Shown: positions 53,138 to 64,000 of the stretch, piece by piece
Layout of the letters: each line of letters begins with the position of its first letter
How positions within the stretch are numbered: position 1 is the first letter of the stretch
DNA from: Chlamydia caviae GPIC
GTDB lineage: Bacteria; Chlamydiota; Chlamydiia; Chlamydiales; Chlamydiaceae
NCBI RefSeq assembly: GCF_000007605.1
Contig: NC_003361.3
Location: 1,054,001-1,118,000 of the forward strand
Length of the DNA stretch: 64,000 bases
Reading direction: 5' to 3'
Notes under the pieces: generated by a model
What the model saw: the letters and a program-made list of their open reading frames with translations, nothing else
Databases searched by the model: none
Told to the model about the DNA's origin: nothing
Made by a program: the position numbers and the translations under genes

Positions 53138-54454
53138 ATGACATCAGGAGTTAGTGGAAGTAATAATACTGATCCTTCATTAGCTGCTCAGCTTGCGCAA
53201 AATGCCAGTCAAGCGGCTTCTAAATCTCAAGGACAACAAAAATCAGGTAATGCTCAAGAAACACAAGAAGCAGCTGCAGGGTTTGAGGATCTAATCCAGG
53301 AGACACAAACTCAAGGAACTTCTAAAAAAGAAGCGACTTCGCAAACAACCAAAAGCTCTAAAACTGATAAATCTGCTAAATCTTCTTCCTCTACGTCAGT
53401 AGCTAGTGCCTCAAGTACTGTTACAGCTCAAGCTGTAAAAGGACCTAAAGGGCTGCAGCAAAATAACTATGAGCTCCCCCAACTTCCGATGCCTGAGAAT
53501 ACGGAAGTTAACGGCGTAGTAATCAAAAAAGGCATGGGAACTCTTGCCTTATTGGGACTCATTATGACCTTACTTGCACAATCTAGTGCAAAATCTTGGT
53601 CCTCACAGTTCCAACAACAAAACCAGGCAATTCAAAACCAAGTAGCTATGGCCCCAGAAATAGGGAATGCGATTAGAACTCAAGCAAATCACCAAGCTTC
53701 TGCTACAGAAGCTCAAGCTAAACAAAGTATGATCTCCGGGATCGTTAACATCGTTGGTTTCGCAGTTTCCGTCGGCGGGGGTCTTCTCTCTGCTGCAAAA
53801 AGCTTAGGAGGAATAAAATCTGCAGCTTTTGCAAAAGAAACAGCGGGTGCTGCGGGATCCGCAGCGAGCTCAGCCGCCTCTCAAGCTTCAAAAATGGCCA
53901 CAGATGCTGCTACTACAGCCGCTAAAACAGCATCAACAGCTGCTTCTGGTGTTGCAGGTTCTGCAGCTCAAGGTGCTGCAAAAGCTGCAGCAGGATTAAC
54001 CGACGATATCGCTGCTGCAACTGCAAAAGCCACTGCAGGGACTGCAAAAGGCGGGGGATTATTCGGCAAAGTATTAAACACCCCTGGCTGGAAAGATAAA
54101 CTTACACGCGGAATGAACGTAGTGAAAACTCAAGGGGGACGCGCTGCTGCTTTTGCTGGTAGAGCCCTTTCTACATCCATGCAGATGTCTCAGATGGTTC
54201 ACGCTCTCACAGCAGGTATTGACGGGATCGTTGGTGGTGTTATGGGAGCTGAAATTGCTCATCACCAAAGACAGGCTGGTATGGCTGAAGCTCACGCTGA
54301 AGAGTTGAAACAACTTTCCTCCATTCAGGGTCAGTACGCAGGACAAGCGCAACAACTTCAAGAGCAGTCGCAACAAAGTTTCAACTCTGCTTTGCAGACT
54401 CTACAAAATATTGCCGACTCTCAAACCCAAACAACATCAGCAATCTTTAGTTAA
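53138..54454 (+). CDS. copD: Type III secretion translocator CopD (YopD-like)
   Basis: Second translocator, 438 residues. Ser/Gln/Thr-rich N-terminus (1-110) without signal peptide, a hydrophobic segment [15 protein letters not shown] near 133-148, another at about 200-222, a central Ala-rich stretch (about 230-305), and a Gln-rich coiled coil at the C-terminus (about 390-430). The one-to-two hydrophobic segments and order after copB fit the YopD class. A hairpin terminator follows, so copD closes the operon. Confidence 0.9.
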   Translation: MTSGVSGSNNTDPSLAAQLAQNASQAASKSQGQQKSGNAQETQEAAAGFEDLIQETQTQGTSKKEATSQTTKSSKTDKSAKSSSSTSVASASSTVTAQAVKGPKGLQQNNYELPQLPMPENTEVNGVVIKKGMGTLALLGLIMTLLAQSSAKSWSSQFQQQNQAIQNQVAMAPEIGNAIRTQANHQASATEAQAKQSMISGIVNIVGFAVSVGGGLLSAAKSLGGIKSAAFAKETAGAAGSAASSAASQASKMATDAATTAAKTASTAASGVAGSAAQGAAKAAAGLTDDIAAATAKATAGTAKGGGLFGKVLNTPGWKDKLTRGMNVVKTQGGRAAAFAGRALSTSMQMSQMVHALTAGIDGIVGGVMGAEIAHHQRQAGMAEAHAEELKQLSSIQGQYAGQAQQLQEQSQQSFNSALQTLQNIADSQTQTTSAIFS

Positions 54455-54483
54455 GACATCTTTTTACACACTTAAAGTAACGC

Positions 54484-54515
54484 AAAGGCTCAAACACTGT
54501 GTTGGGCCTTTCTTA
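54484..54515 (+). terminator. Intrinsic terminator of the scc2-copD operon
   Basis: AAAGGC (54484-54489) pairs with GCCTTT (54506-54511); inner bases also pair (TCAAACA with TGTTGG, with one bulge and one wobble). TTTCTT follows. It lies 30 bases after the copD stop and before the convergent EamA gene. Confidence 0.65.
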
Positions 54516-54532
54516 TGTAAAGCCGCTTTACA

Positions 54533-55438
54533 TTAAGAAACAATGTAGCCTTGGCGAAATTCTTCATGGTAGATCAGGCGGCAGCCTACAACCATAAATA
54601 CAACAGCCATGAGCAAAGATCCTGATAAGCTCTCCCCTAACAACAACCAGCCATAAAATGCCGAGAATAAAGGCATAACAAGATTGCAAAAGGAAAGGAA
54701 TGTTGAAGAATACTTTCTCAATAATTTTGCATACAGATTGTAGCTAATCAGATTGGAGAATAGTACAAGGCAAAAAACTGCCTGAACGAACACGACCCCA
54801 TTACTCACGGGGATAGGATTCCACGTCTCGACAACCATAGAGTGTCCTAAAGATAAAACCCCGGAAATAAGCATTGCGTAGGCATTTATTGCCATTACCG
54901 ATAAAGAGGAGTTCTTTTCTATCTTTCTTAATAATGTCCAGCCAAAAGCAGACAAACAGGTCGCAAGCAATAACAGTAGCTCAGGAACCCCCAATTGCCA
55001 GCTCCATGTCTCCGTAGAGTTACTACCTCCAAAAAATAGATAAAACAGGTAGCCAACCAACCCAAGGCTTAATCCAGCTATTTTTTTCACCGTTACAGTT
55101 TCCCGTAACTGGATATAGGAAAATAAAGCGGAAATAAACGGAGAAAGTCCGTAGATAAAACAAGCTTTAGAAGAAGATAAGTTTTGTAAGCCTACAAACT
55201 CACAGACATTCGTCAGGTAGAATCCAACTAAAGCTAAAATCAAAACAGGAACATAAACCTGTTTTGGTAATTTTAAAGACCCTTTTTTCCACAACACTAT
55301 TGCTGCTAAAACCAAACCAGCAACAAGCATACGGCTTCCTGTTACAAATAAAGGTGCTGAAACCTCCATCGCCAATTTGCTAAAAGCAAAAGATGAAGAC
55401 CAAATGAAAGCGGTAAAAAATACTAAAAAAATAGACAT
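54533..55438 (-). CDS. EamA/DMT-family transporter (CT580-like)
   Basis: A 301-residue inner-membrane protein with about ten hydrophobic helices arranged as two EamA repeats; the opening FTAFIWSSSFAFSKLAM is typical of drug/metabolite exporters of the RhaT/YdcZ group. I chose the ATG at 55436-55438, which starts right at the first helix; a TTG 22 codons upstream (55504) would add a hydrophilic stretch that the family lacks. Neither has a clear ribosome site. Substrate unknown. It converges with the translocon operon and diverges from thrS. Confidence 0.78.
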   Translation of the reverse strand: MSIFLVFFTAFIWSSSFAFSKLAMEVSAPLFVTGSRMLVAGLVLAAIVLWKKGSLKLPKQVYVPVLILALVGFYLTNVCEFVGLQNLSSSKACFIYGLSPFISALFSYIQLRETVTVKKIAGLSLGLVGYLFYLFFGGSNSTETWSWQLGVPELLLLLATCLSAFGWTLLRKIEKNSSLSVMAINAYAMLISGVLSLGHSMVVETWNPIPVSNGVVFVQAVFCLVLFSNLISYNLYAKLLRKYSSTFLSFCNLVMPLFSAFYGWLLLGESLSGSLLMAVVFMVVGCRLIYHEEFRQGYIVS

Positions 55439-55585
55439 GAAGAAGTCATTTCTGGGATAGAAAACACCCCATTGTAAAAGAAAAAATCTTTGGCTCCAAC
55501 TCAAATATATTTTTACCTATAGATATCTTTTAACATAACCTCTTATCCCTCACGTAAATCTTAGGTTTTTTTTAATAAAACTCCC

Positions 55586-55613
55586 TTGCTTTGATCCAGA
55601 AAAACGTTACAAT
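55586..55613 (+). promoter_or_regulatory. Candidate sigma-66 promoter of thrS
   Basis: TTGCTT (55586-55591) and TACAAT (55608-55613) are separated by 16 bases. The predicted start near 55620 leaves a leader of about 40 bases; no T-box-like leader fits in that space. Confidence 0.5.
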
Positions 55614-55659
55614 AACAGGCATAGAAAAACAGTCTTAAAAACTTCTTAATGGAGAGAAT

Positions 55660-57567
55660 ATGATCCGCGTGATTTGCAACAACGAAACTGTTGAGCTGCC
55701 TAAAGGCGCTACTGCTGCTGATTTCGCGAGCAAAATAAAAAATTCTCATTACTTTGCTGGCGTTGTCATAAACGATCAAATTAAAGATCTATCTACAACC
55801 CTAAACGAAGGCGATACCTTAAGATTTGTCACCTTTGAAGATTCCGAAGGAAGAGAAATTTTTCTACATACTTCTGCCCATATCCTAGCCCAGGCTGTAT
55901 TACGTCTCTGGCCACAAGCAGTTCCAACAATCGGACCTGTTATAAACCAGGGATTCTATTACGACTTCGCAAATCTTTCCGTGAGTGAAGAGGACTTGCT
56001 CGCGATTGAAAATATGATGGAGCAAATAGTTCAAGAAAAACTTGAGGTGTCCAAAAAAACATTTAATGGCAAGGAAGAAGCTCTAAAAGAATTCATGCAT
56101 AATGCATTTAAAGCAGAGCTGATTCAGGAACTTCCAGAAGGAGAAAGCATCACAGCCTACTCCCAAGGGGAATTTATGGATCTTTGTCGAGGACCCCACC
56201 TGCCCTCCACGGCTCCTGTAAAAGCTTTTAAACTTTTACGTACATCCGCAGCCTATTGGAGAGGGGATCCTAGTCGGGAATCTTTAGTAAGAATTTATGG
56301 GATATCTTTTCCTACAACAAAGGAGTTAAAAGAACATCTCCATCAACTAGAAGAAGCGAAAAAACGCGACCACCGCGTTTTAGGAGCAAAACTTGACCTA
56401 TTTTCTCAACAAGAATGCTCTGCTGGGATGCCTTTCTTCCATCCTAGGGGAATGATTGTTTGGGATGCATTGATAGGTTATTGGCAACGCTTACATCAAC
56501 TTGCGGGTTATAAGCAAATCTTAACCCCACAACTGATGAATCGTAGTCTTTGGGAAACTTCCGGACATTGGAGCAACTATAAAGCGAACATGTACACTCT
56601 AAAGATAGATGAGGAAGACTACGCCATTAAGCCGATGAACTGCCCCGGATGCATGTTATATTATAAAACACGCCTGCATAGCTATAAGGAATTCCCTCTA
56701 CGCATTGCGGAAATAGGTCACGTGCATCGCTATGAGGTTTCTGGAGCTCTTTCGGGACTTATGCGTGTACGCGCATTCCATCAAGATGATGCGCACGTAT
56801 TTCTAACTCCTGAGCAAGTGGAAGAAGAAACTCTAAATATTTTAAATTTAGTTTCTGAACTCTATTCAACATTTGGTCTTGAGTATCACTTGGAGCTATC
56901 CACACGTCCGGAAAAAGACACCATCGGTAGCGATGAGCTGTGGGAATTAGCAACGTCTGCTTTAGAGCGCGCTCTTATAAATTCCAACACGCCGTTCATC
57001 ATTAATCCTGGTGATGGCGCCTTTTACGGACCAAAAATTGATATTCACGTAAAAGATGCTATTCAACGTACGTGGCAATGTGGAACGATACAGTTAGACA
57101 TGTTCTTACCTGAACGCTTCGAATTAGAATATACAAATGCACAGGGAGAAAAAAGCACGCCTATTATGCTGCACCGCGCTTTGTTTGGTTCGATTGAAAG
57201 ATTTTTAGGAATTCTCATAGAACATTTCAAAGGTAAGTTCCCCTTGTGGTTAAGCCCTGAGCATATTCGCCTGATTACCGTAGCGGACCGCCATCAGCCG
57301 CATGCTAAAGAACTGGCCGCTGCATGGCAGAAATTAGGTCTTGTTGTTACTGTGGACGACTCTAACGAGTCTGTAAGCAAAAAAATCCGTAATGCACAAA
57401 ATATGCAGGTAAACTACATGGTCACCTTGGGAGATCGGGAAATAGAGGAAAATACCTTAGCGATACGCACCCGTGATAACCGAGTTTTAAACGCTATGAC
57501 AGTAGAGACATTTATAAATACTATACTTGAAGAAAAGAACTCTTTGAGTTTAACTCCACTATTGTAG
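55660..57567 (+). CDS. thrS: Threonyl-tRNA synthetase
   Basis: Class II synthetase of 635 residues. Domains in order: TGS (1-60), editing domain with HTSAH (H70, H74) and a later conserved cysteine-histidine pair, the catalytic core with zinc ligands Cys in PMNCPGCM (near 325), His in FHQDDAH and His in MLHRALFGS (near 504), and the anticodon-binding domain (about 535-635). The start ATG follows GGAG by 5 bases. A full editing domain is present, so mischarged serine can be cleared. Length normal. Confidence 0.97.
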
Positions 57568-57597
57568 AAAACCCAGATCTAAGGACGAACACCTCGA

Positions 57598-58365
57598 ATG
57601 AAAACCATCGCTGTCAATAGCTTTAAAGGTGGAACAGCAAAGACATCAACTACCTTGCATTTAGGAGCCGCTTTAGCACAATATCATAACGCACGAGTAC
57701 TACTCATTGATTTTGATGCTCAAGCAAATCTTACTTCAGGACTAGGTCTTGATCCCGATTGTTACGACAGCCTTGCTGTCGTACTTCAGGGAGAAAAAAA
57801 CATTCGCGAGGTGATTCGTCCTATCGAAGATACGGGATTAGATCTAATTCCCGCAGACACCTGGTTAGAACGTGTCGAAGTTTCTGGAAATTTAGCCGCG
57901 GATCGTTATTCTCATGAACGGTTAAAACATATCTTAACCTCCGTAGAAAACGATTACGACTACGTAATTATCGACACTCCCCCATCTTTATGTTGGCTTA
58001 CAGAATCTGCATTAATCGCAGCACAGTACGCTTTAATTTGTGCTACCCCTGAATTTTATAGCGTTAAGGGGCTAGAAAGACTTTCATCATTTATTCAAGG
58101 CATCTCCTCAAGACATCCCTTAAATATCCTCGGTGTTACTCTTTCTTTTTGGAACTATCGTGGGAAAAATAACGCAGCGTTTGCTGAGTTGATTCACAAG
58201 ACGTTTCCCGGCAGGCTATTAAATACTAAGATTCGTAGAGATATTACGATTTCTGAAGCCGCGATTCATGGAAAACCTGTATTTGCCACAGCACCTTCAG
58301 CACGAGCTTCTGAGGATTACCTAAATCTGACCAAAGAATTGTTAATTTTACTGAGAGACATGTAA
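57598..58365 (+). CDS. parA: ParA/MinD-type partition ATPase, chromosomal paralogue of plasmid pGP5-D
   Basis: A 255-residue ATPase with the deviant Walker A KGGTAKTST (10-18), Walker A' LIDFDAQANLTSG and Walker B DYVIIDTPPS. This is the ParA class rather than MinD, because it has no C-terminal membrane-targeting helix. It is annotated minD or parA in chlamydial genomes (CT582 position) and resembles the plasmid-encoded Pgp5. The next gene resembles plasmid Pgp6, the same order as on the chlamydial plasmid. No ParB-like gene or parS site is seen nearby. Confidence 0.88.
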   Translation: MKTIAVNSFKGGTAKTSTTLHLGAALAQYHNARVLLIDFDAQANLTSGLGLDPDCYDSLAVVLQGEKNIREVIRPIEDTGLDLIPADTWLERVEVSGNLAADRYSHERLKHILTSVENDYDYVIIDTPPSLCWLTESALIAAQYALICATPEFYSVKGLERLSSFIQGISSRHPLNILGVTLSFWNYRGKNNAAFAELIHKTFPGRLLNTKIRRDITISEAAIHGKPVFATAPSARASEDYLNLTKELLILLRDM

Positions 58366-58369
58366 TCCC

Positions 58370-59122
58370 ATGGGAAATTTAAAAACGTTGTTAGAGAGTC
58401 GTTTCAGGAAAAATACTCAAGATAAAATGGAAACGCTAACACGCAAGCGCATGGAAGGAGAGCTCTCACCTTTCTTAAGCAGATTTTCCGATATAAAATT
58501 ATCACCAAAAGAAGAAGAGAAATTCCGTCAACTTCTAGAAAACTACACTTTTGAAGATCAGATTTCCGAAGAAGATTTGAAAAATCTCTGTACTCTCTCT
58601 GCACAAATAAAACAAATCCATCATCAGGCTGTGCTCTTACACGGAGAACGTATTAAAAAAGTCCGTGATTTATTAAAAACGTATCGCGAAGGAGCCTTCT
58701 CGGCTTGGTTACTCATCACCTACGGGAACCGACAAACTCCTTACAACTTTCTCGTATATTACGAATTATTTTCTACTCTTCCCGAACCATTGAAAATAGA
58801 AGCTGAGAAAATGCCCAGACAGGCTATCTACACACTAGCTTCTCGACAAGGACCTCAAGAAAAAAAAGAAGCCATTATTCGTAATTACCGTGGAGAAAGT
58901 AAAGGCGAGCTTTTAGATATTATTAGAAAAGAATTTCCTTTAATTTCTACAGATCGTCGTCAAACATGTTTAGCAAAACAAGCGCTAGCTATACTTTCCA
59001 AAGGTTCACAATTATTAAAAAAATGCTCGGAATTATCTCCTGAGGATTATTCTTCCCTGGAAAAATTGATAAAAAAGCTTCAAAAAGTTAAAAATAACTT
59101 CTTTCCCAATACAAAGGTCTAA
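58370..59122 (+). CDS. Pgp6-like protein (CT583-like)
   Basis: A 250-residue basic, helical, soluble protein without a signal or membrane segment. It starts 4 bases after parA. The likeness to the plasmid protein pGP6-D is recalled from family knowledge and supported by the pairing with a pGP5-like ATPase. The pattern LLESRFRK at the N-terminus and a central SAWLLITYGNRQTPYNFLVYYELF stretch are the most ordered parts; the latter resembles the DNA-partition-type helices of Pgp6 relatives. Function unknown, DNA binding possible given the positive charge. Confidence 0.78.
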   Translation: MGNLKTLLESRFRKNTQDKMETLTRKRMEGELSPFLSRFSDIKLSPKEEEKFRQLLENYTFEDQISEEDLKNLCTLSAQIKQIHHQAVLLHGERIKKVRDLLKTYREGAFSAWLLITYGNRQTPYNFLVYYELFSTLPEPLKIEAEKMPRQAIYTLASRQGPQEKKEAIIRNYRGESKGELLDIIRKEFPLISTDRRQTCLAKQALAILSKGSQLLKKCSELSPEDYSSLEKLIKKLQKVKNNFFPNTKV

Positions 59123-59125
59123 TAT

Positions 59126-59680
59126 ATGGCAGCTAAATCAAAAACACTAGAACTGGAAGATAATATTTTTCTTATTCTTGAAGGAAATTTAAAAAGAATT
59201 TTTGCCACCCCTATTGGCTACACTACATTCCGAGAATTTCAAAATGTTGTTTTTAATTGCTCTCAAGGCCAACAAGAAACAGCGAATTTCTTTTTTGAAA
59301 TGCTCATCAACGGAAAACTCATTCATGAACTTTCTGTCGATCAAAAACAAGCAGCTCAAAGTCTAATCACTGAATTTATGATGCCTATTCGTGTTGCTAA
59401 AGATATTCATGAGCGTGGTGAATTTATTAACTTCATTACATCAGATATGCTTTCTCAGCAAGAGCGCTGCGTATTCTTGAATCGCTTATCTAGAGTAGAC
59501 GGACAAGAGTTCCTATTAATGACCGATGTGCAAAATACCTGCCATTTAATTCGTCATCTATTAGCAAGACTTTTGGAAGCGCAAAAGAACCCTGTGGGAG
59601 AAAAAAATCTTCAAGAAATTCAAGAAGATATCATATCCTTGAAGAATCATTTTGAAGAACTTGAAAAGTCTGTTCAATAA
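59126..59680 (+). CDS. CT584-like protein, proposed type III secretion-associated
   Basis: A 184-residue soluble helical protein. It starts 3 bases after the Pgp6-like gene. CT584 of C. trachomatis was crystallised and proposed, not established, as the injectisome needle-tip protein; its hexameric fold differs from classic tip proteins. Its presence in an operon with partition-type genes instead of injectisome genes is odd. C-terminal 30 residues form a predicted coiled coil. No signal peptide. Confidence 0.8.
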   Translation: MAAKSKTLELEDNIFLILEGNLKRIFATPIGYTTFREFQNVVFNCSQGQQETANFFFEMLINGKLIHELSVDQKQAAQSLITEFMMPIRVAKDIHERGEFINFITSDMLSQQERCVFLNRLSRVDGQEFLLMTDVQNTCHLIRHLLARLLEAQKNPVGEKNLQEIQEDIISLKNHFEELEKSVQ

Positions 59681-59690
59681 GTAAAGATTT

Positions 59691-60728
59691 ATGAATAAAA
59701 AAAAACGCGTACTCACTGGAGATCGGCCAACAGGAAAGCTGCATTTAGGTCATTGGGTCGGATCCATCAAAAATCGTTTAGATTTACAGAATAACCCCGC
59801 TTATGATTGCTTTTTCATCATAGCAGATCTCCACACTCTTACAACCAGGGTGCGTAAAGAACAGGTTGTAGATGTTGATAATCACATTTACGAAGTTCTT
59901 GCAGACTGGTTGAGCGTGGGGATAGATCCGAACAAATCCTCTATTTACCTACAATCAGCAATTCCTGAGATTTATGAGCTCCATTTGCTATTTTCCATGC
60001 TAATTTCCGTAAACCGCATTATGGGAATTCCTAGTCTTAAAGAAATGGCGAAAAACGCTTCCATTGAAGAAGGTGGGTTATCTTTGGGATTGATGGGTTA
60101 TCCTGTATTACAAAGTGCTGATATTCTTCTTGCAAAAGCTCAGCTTGTTCCCGTAGGGAAAGATAATGAAGCACACATAGAGTTAACACGTGATATTGCG
60201 CGCAATTTCAACCGTTTATACGGAGAGATTTTCCCCGAACCTGAAACCCTACAAGGAGAACTTACCTCTCTAGTAGGTATTGATGGTCAAGGGAAAATGA
60301 GTAAATCGGCAAACAATGCTATTTACCTTTCTGATGATGACGCTACTATCGAAGATAAGGTCAGAAGGATGTATACGGATCCAAATCGAATTCATGCATC
60401 AACTCCGGGCCGTGTTGAGGGAAATCCTCTATTTATCTATCACGATATTTTCAACCCTAATAAAGAAGAGGTTGAAGAGTTTAAAACACGTTACCGTCAA
60501 GGATGTATAAAAGATGTTGAAATAAAAACTCGTCTTGCTGAGGAGTTAATCCGCTTCTTACAACCTTTTAGAGAGAAACGTGCTGAGCTACTAGCACATC
60601 CTAAAATTCTTCAAGAAGCCTTGCAGAAAGGCACCGAAAACATGTGTGCTTTAGCAAAAGAAACTATGGAAGAAGTCCATAATACCCTAGAGTTAAGTCG
60701 TAAATGGCGTTCGCGTCTATCGCTATAA
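59691..60728 (+). CDS. trpS: Tryptophanyl-tRNA synthetase
   Basis: Class I synthetase, 345 residues. HIGH-type motif [13 protein letters not shown] (13-25) and KMSKS at 203-207. The body has ADLHTLT, and [23 protein letters not shown] in the catalytic core. The length fits the bacterial TrpRS family (about 330). Chlamydiae must obtain tryptophan from the host or make it from indole, and interferon-gamma starvation acts through charging of this tRNA. It sits 10 bases after the CT584-like gene and 12 before uvrB. Confidence 0.97.
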   Translation: MNKKKRVLTGDRPTGKLHLGHWVGSIKNRLDLQNNPAYDCFFIIADLHTLTTRVRKEQVVDVDNHIYEVLADWLSVGIDPNKSSIYLQSAIPEIYELHLLFSMLISVNRIMGIPSLKEMAKNASIEEGGLSLGLMGYPVLQSADILLAKAQLVPVGKDNEAHIELTRDIARNFNRLYGEIFPEPETLQGELTSLVGIDGQGKMSKSANNAIYLSDDDATIEDKVRRMYTDPNRIHASTPGRVEGNPLFIYHDIFNPNKEEVEEFKTRYRQGCIKDVEIKTRLAEELIRFLQPFREKRAELLAHPKILQEALQKGTENMCALAKETMEEVHNTLELSRKWRSRLSL

Positions 60729-60740
60729 CCTATTCATGCT

Positions 60741-62711
60741 ATGACTTTTGAATTACGAGCAGCTTTTGCCCCTTGTGGCGATCAGCCAGAGGCGATTGCT
60801 AAACTTACTCAAGGCATACGTAATGATGTACAATCTCAAGTACTTTTAGGGACTACGGGCTCTGGGAAAACTTTCACCATTGCCAATGTTGTTGCTAATG
60901 TTAATCGTCCTACGCTCGTATTGGCACATAATAAAACATTAGCAGCACAATTATACCAAGAATTCAAAGAATTCTTTCCCAACAATGCTGTCGAGTATTT
61001 CATCTCCTATTACGATTACTATCAACCTGAAGCCTACATTGCGCGTAATGATACCTACATAGAAAAAAGCCTCTTAATCAATAGTGAAATCGATAAACTC
61101 CGTTTATCTGCAACACGATCTATTTTAGAGCGTAGAGATACCTTAATCGTCTCTTCTGTGTCTTGTATTTATGGTATTGGTTCTCCCGAAAACTATGCTT
61201 CTATGGCTTTAGAGCTAAAGGTAGGAAAAGAATACCCACGCACGTTACTTGCTGCTCAGCTTGTGAAAATGAACTATCAAGCTTCTCCTGTAGCACAACG
61301 TTCAACATTTCGTGAACGCGGGAGCGTTATTGATATTTTCCCTGCTTATGAAAGTGATCAAGCTATCCGCTTAGAATTTTTCAATGATACGCTATCCTCC
61401 ATAGAATATAGCGACCCCCTGACTATGATCCCTACAGCGTCGGTAGCCTCAACGATTATCTATCCAGGGTCGCATTACGTCACTCCTGAAGCTGTGCGTG
61501 AACAAGCTATCTGCTCTATACGGGAAGAATTAGAAGAGCGTATGCTATTCTTCCACGATCGCCCTGTAGAACAAGATAGATTATTTCATAGAACCACGCA
61601 CGATATCGAAATGATAAAAGAAACAGGATTTTGTAAAGGAATAGAAAACTATTCTCGTCACTTTACAAAAATGCCTCCTGGAGCACCTCCTGCTTGCCTT
61701 TTAGATTATTTCCCCGAAGATTTCCTATTAGTCATAGATGAATCACATCAAACACTACCGCAGATACGAGCTATGTACCGCGGAGATCTATCTAGAAAGC
61801 AGTCTTTGGTAGAATATGGCTTTCGGCTTCCCTCTGCTTATGACAACCGTCCTTTGACCTATGAAGAAGCTCAGAAGTATTTCCATAATGTAATTTATGT
61901 ATCTGCAACGCCCGGAGAAACAGAGCTAAACGAAAGTCAAGGACATATCGTAGAACAAATCATCCGCCCTACAGGAATTCCTGATCCTATTCCAGAAATT
62001 CGTCCTGCAACAGGGCAAGTAGATGATCTACTTGAAGAGATCCGCAAACGCTTATCTAAATCTCAGGAAAAGATTTTAGTCATTTCTATTACTAAAAAGC
62101 TCGCTGAAGATATCGCTGCTTTCCTTTCAGAATTAGATATTGCTGCAGCATATCTACATTCTGGAATAGAAACTGCAGAGCGTACTCGTATTCTTGCAGA
62201 TTTACGTTTGGGAAATATTGATGTACTTATAGGCGTAAACTTACTCCGCGAAGGATTAGATCTTCCTGAAGTCTCTTTAGTCGCTATTCTTGATGCCGAT
62301 AAAGAGGGTTTTTTACGTAGTACCTCTTCTTTAATACAGTTTTGTGGAAGAGCGGCAAGAAATGTAGAAGGGAAGGTTATCTTCTACGCCGATCAAAAAA
62401 CACGCTCTATAGAACAAACCCTAAAAGAAACGGAACGCCGTCGGCAGATACAATTAGATTACAATAAGGCAAATAACATTACGCCTAAACCCATTATTAA
62501 AGCGATCTTTGCCAATCCTATCCCTCAGGGAGGGAAAAAAGAATCACAAGAGCCTGCTAAAACCCCTCTATCGATAAAAGAATTAGAAAAGCTGATAAAA
62601 AAATTTGAAAATCTCATGCAAGAAGCAGCTCATGAATTTCGATTTGATGAAGCTGCAAAATATCGAGATAAAATGAAAGCTGCTAAAGAACAACTTCTTT
62701 ATCTTTCATAA
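60741..62711 (+). CDS. uvrB: Excinuclease ABC subunit B
   Basis: Damage-verification helicase of nucleotide-excision repair, 656 residues. Walker A GTTGSGKT at 37-44; beta-hairpin region with [11 protein letters not shown] (about 90-100) that clamps a DNA strand; DESHQT as Walker B near 335; helicase motif VI in QFCGRAARN near 540; a C-terminal UVR domain ([29 protein letters not shown]) that binds UvrC, broken here only for description. Length and order are normal. Confidence 0.97.
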
Positions 62712-62741
62712 AACATTGCTAAAATCCCGAATGAAATCTGC

Positions 62742-62770
62742 TTGCTTTTTGTAAAATCAGCCCCTAATAT
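62742..62770 (+). promoter_or_regulatory. Candidate sigma-66 promoter of eno
   Basis: TTGCTT (62742-62747) and TAATAT (62765-62770) are separated by 17 bases. The predicted start near 62777 gives a leader of about 113 bases. It fits an independent transcript for enolase. Confidence 0.55.
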
Positions 62771-62883
62771 TGCCATTAAGCTCTCCCCTATGTAACCCGA
62801 TCTAATAACATAATGAGTATACGCAGATTATGTTAAATAAGTTCCTGGGAGCTAATATCCAACCCCTTGACAAAAGAGATTAA

Positions 62884-64000
<1,117 letters not shown>

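Noticed and set aside
54074..54376. 100-residue frame opposite copD
   Set aside because: Shadow of the copD Ala/Gln-rich coding region; no ribosome site.
62867..62872. Perfect TTGACA box just before eno as its -35
   Set aside because: A 17-base spacer would put the -10 on the start codon itself; the TTGCTT/TAATAT pair at 62742-62770 fits better.

Overview
The window is chromosomal DNA from a member of the genus Chlamydia: AT-rich, densely packed and free of recognisable insertion sequences, prophage or CRISPR. Almost every gene has an evident counterpart in the C. trachomatis CT numbering (CT713 back to CT697, then CT554 forward to CT587). In C. trachomatis these two blocks are far apart. 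Here nth is followed directly by brnQ, which from memory fits the C. psittaci/abortus/caviae/felis/pneumoniae lineage. Species cannot be fixed from the sequence alone. CT names in this annotation are assigned from recalled gene order and protein character, not from a search.

Layout. 1-3771: end of the porin porB, then two tail-to-tail DUF582 type III effectors that are paralogues of each other. 3894-10298 (minus): an operon of a SWIM/SNF2 ATPase, mreB and pckA. 10448-17397 (plus): tRNA-Gly(GCC), tig, clpP, clpX, pcnB, der and a small protein with a tail-fibre-like C-terminus. 17456-22846 (minus): secA, a membrane-anchored TPR protein and psd. 23003-30012 (plus): mnmE, nth, brnQ and a second SWIM/SNF2 ATPase. 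30035-33089: a zinc-ribbon membrane protein, then lpdA-lipA. 33271-38048 (plus): type III secretion core genes sctJ, a probable sctK, sctL, sctR, sctS and sctT. 38148-38597: an Inc-like protein. 38691-47316 (minus): a type II secretion operon (GspC-position protein, gspD, gspE, gspF, gspG, two further pseudopilin-like proteins and a secreted CxC-capped protein). 47437-50253 (minus): mutL-pepP. 50481-54454 (plus): the translocon operon scc2, CT577, copB, copD. 54533-55438 (minus): an EamA transporter. 55660-64000 (plus): thrS, a parA/pGP6-like/CT584 trio, trpS, uvrB and the start of eno.

How the genes fit together. The window is dominated by protein traffic: SecA feeds the Sec route, the Gsp operon builds a type II system, the sct genes build the injectisome base and export gate, and copB/copD with chaperone Scc2 form its host-membrane pore. 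The DUF582 proteins and the Inc-like protein are likely cargo. Housekeeping genes cover folding and proteolysis (tig-clpP-clpX), tRNA maturation and charging, DNA repair (nth, mutL, uvrB), MreB-directed division, lipoate-dependent metabolism and glycolysis/gluconeogenesis (eno, pckA).

No clearly unprecedented multi-gene system is visible. The best leads are a tail-fibre 'knob'-like domain in the CT702-type protein, serine at the -1 cleavage position of all three pseudopilins, an endonuclease III with an incomplete iron-sulphur cysteine set, a plasmid-like parA/pGP6 pair fixed in the chromosome, lysine-rich low-complexity ends meeting at the scc2/CT577 junction, and a promoter plus dyad ahead of the SNF2-mreB-pckA operon. 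No gene-free stretch exceeds 300 bases.
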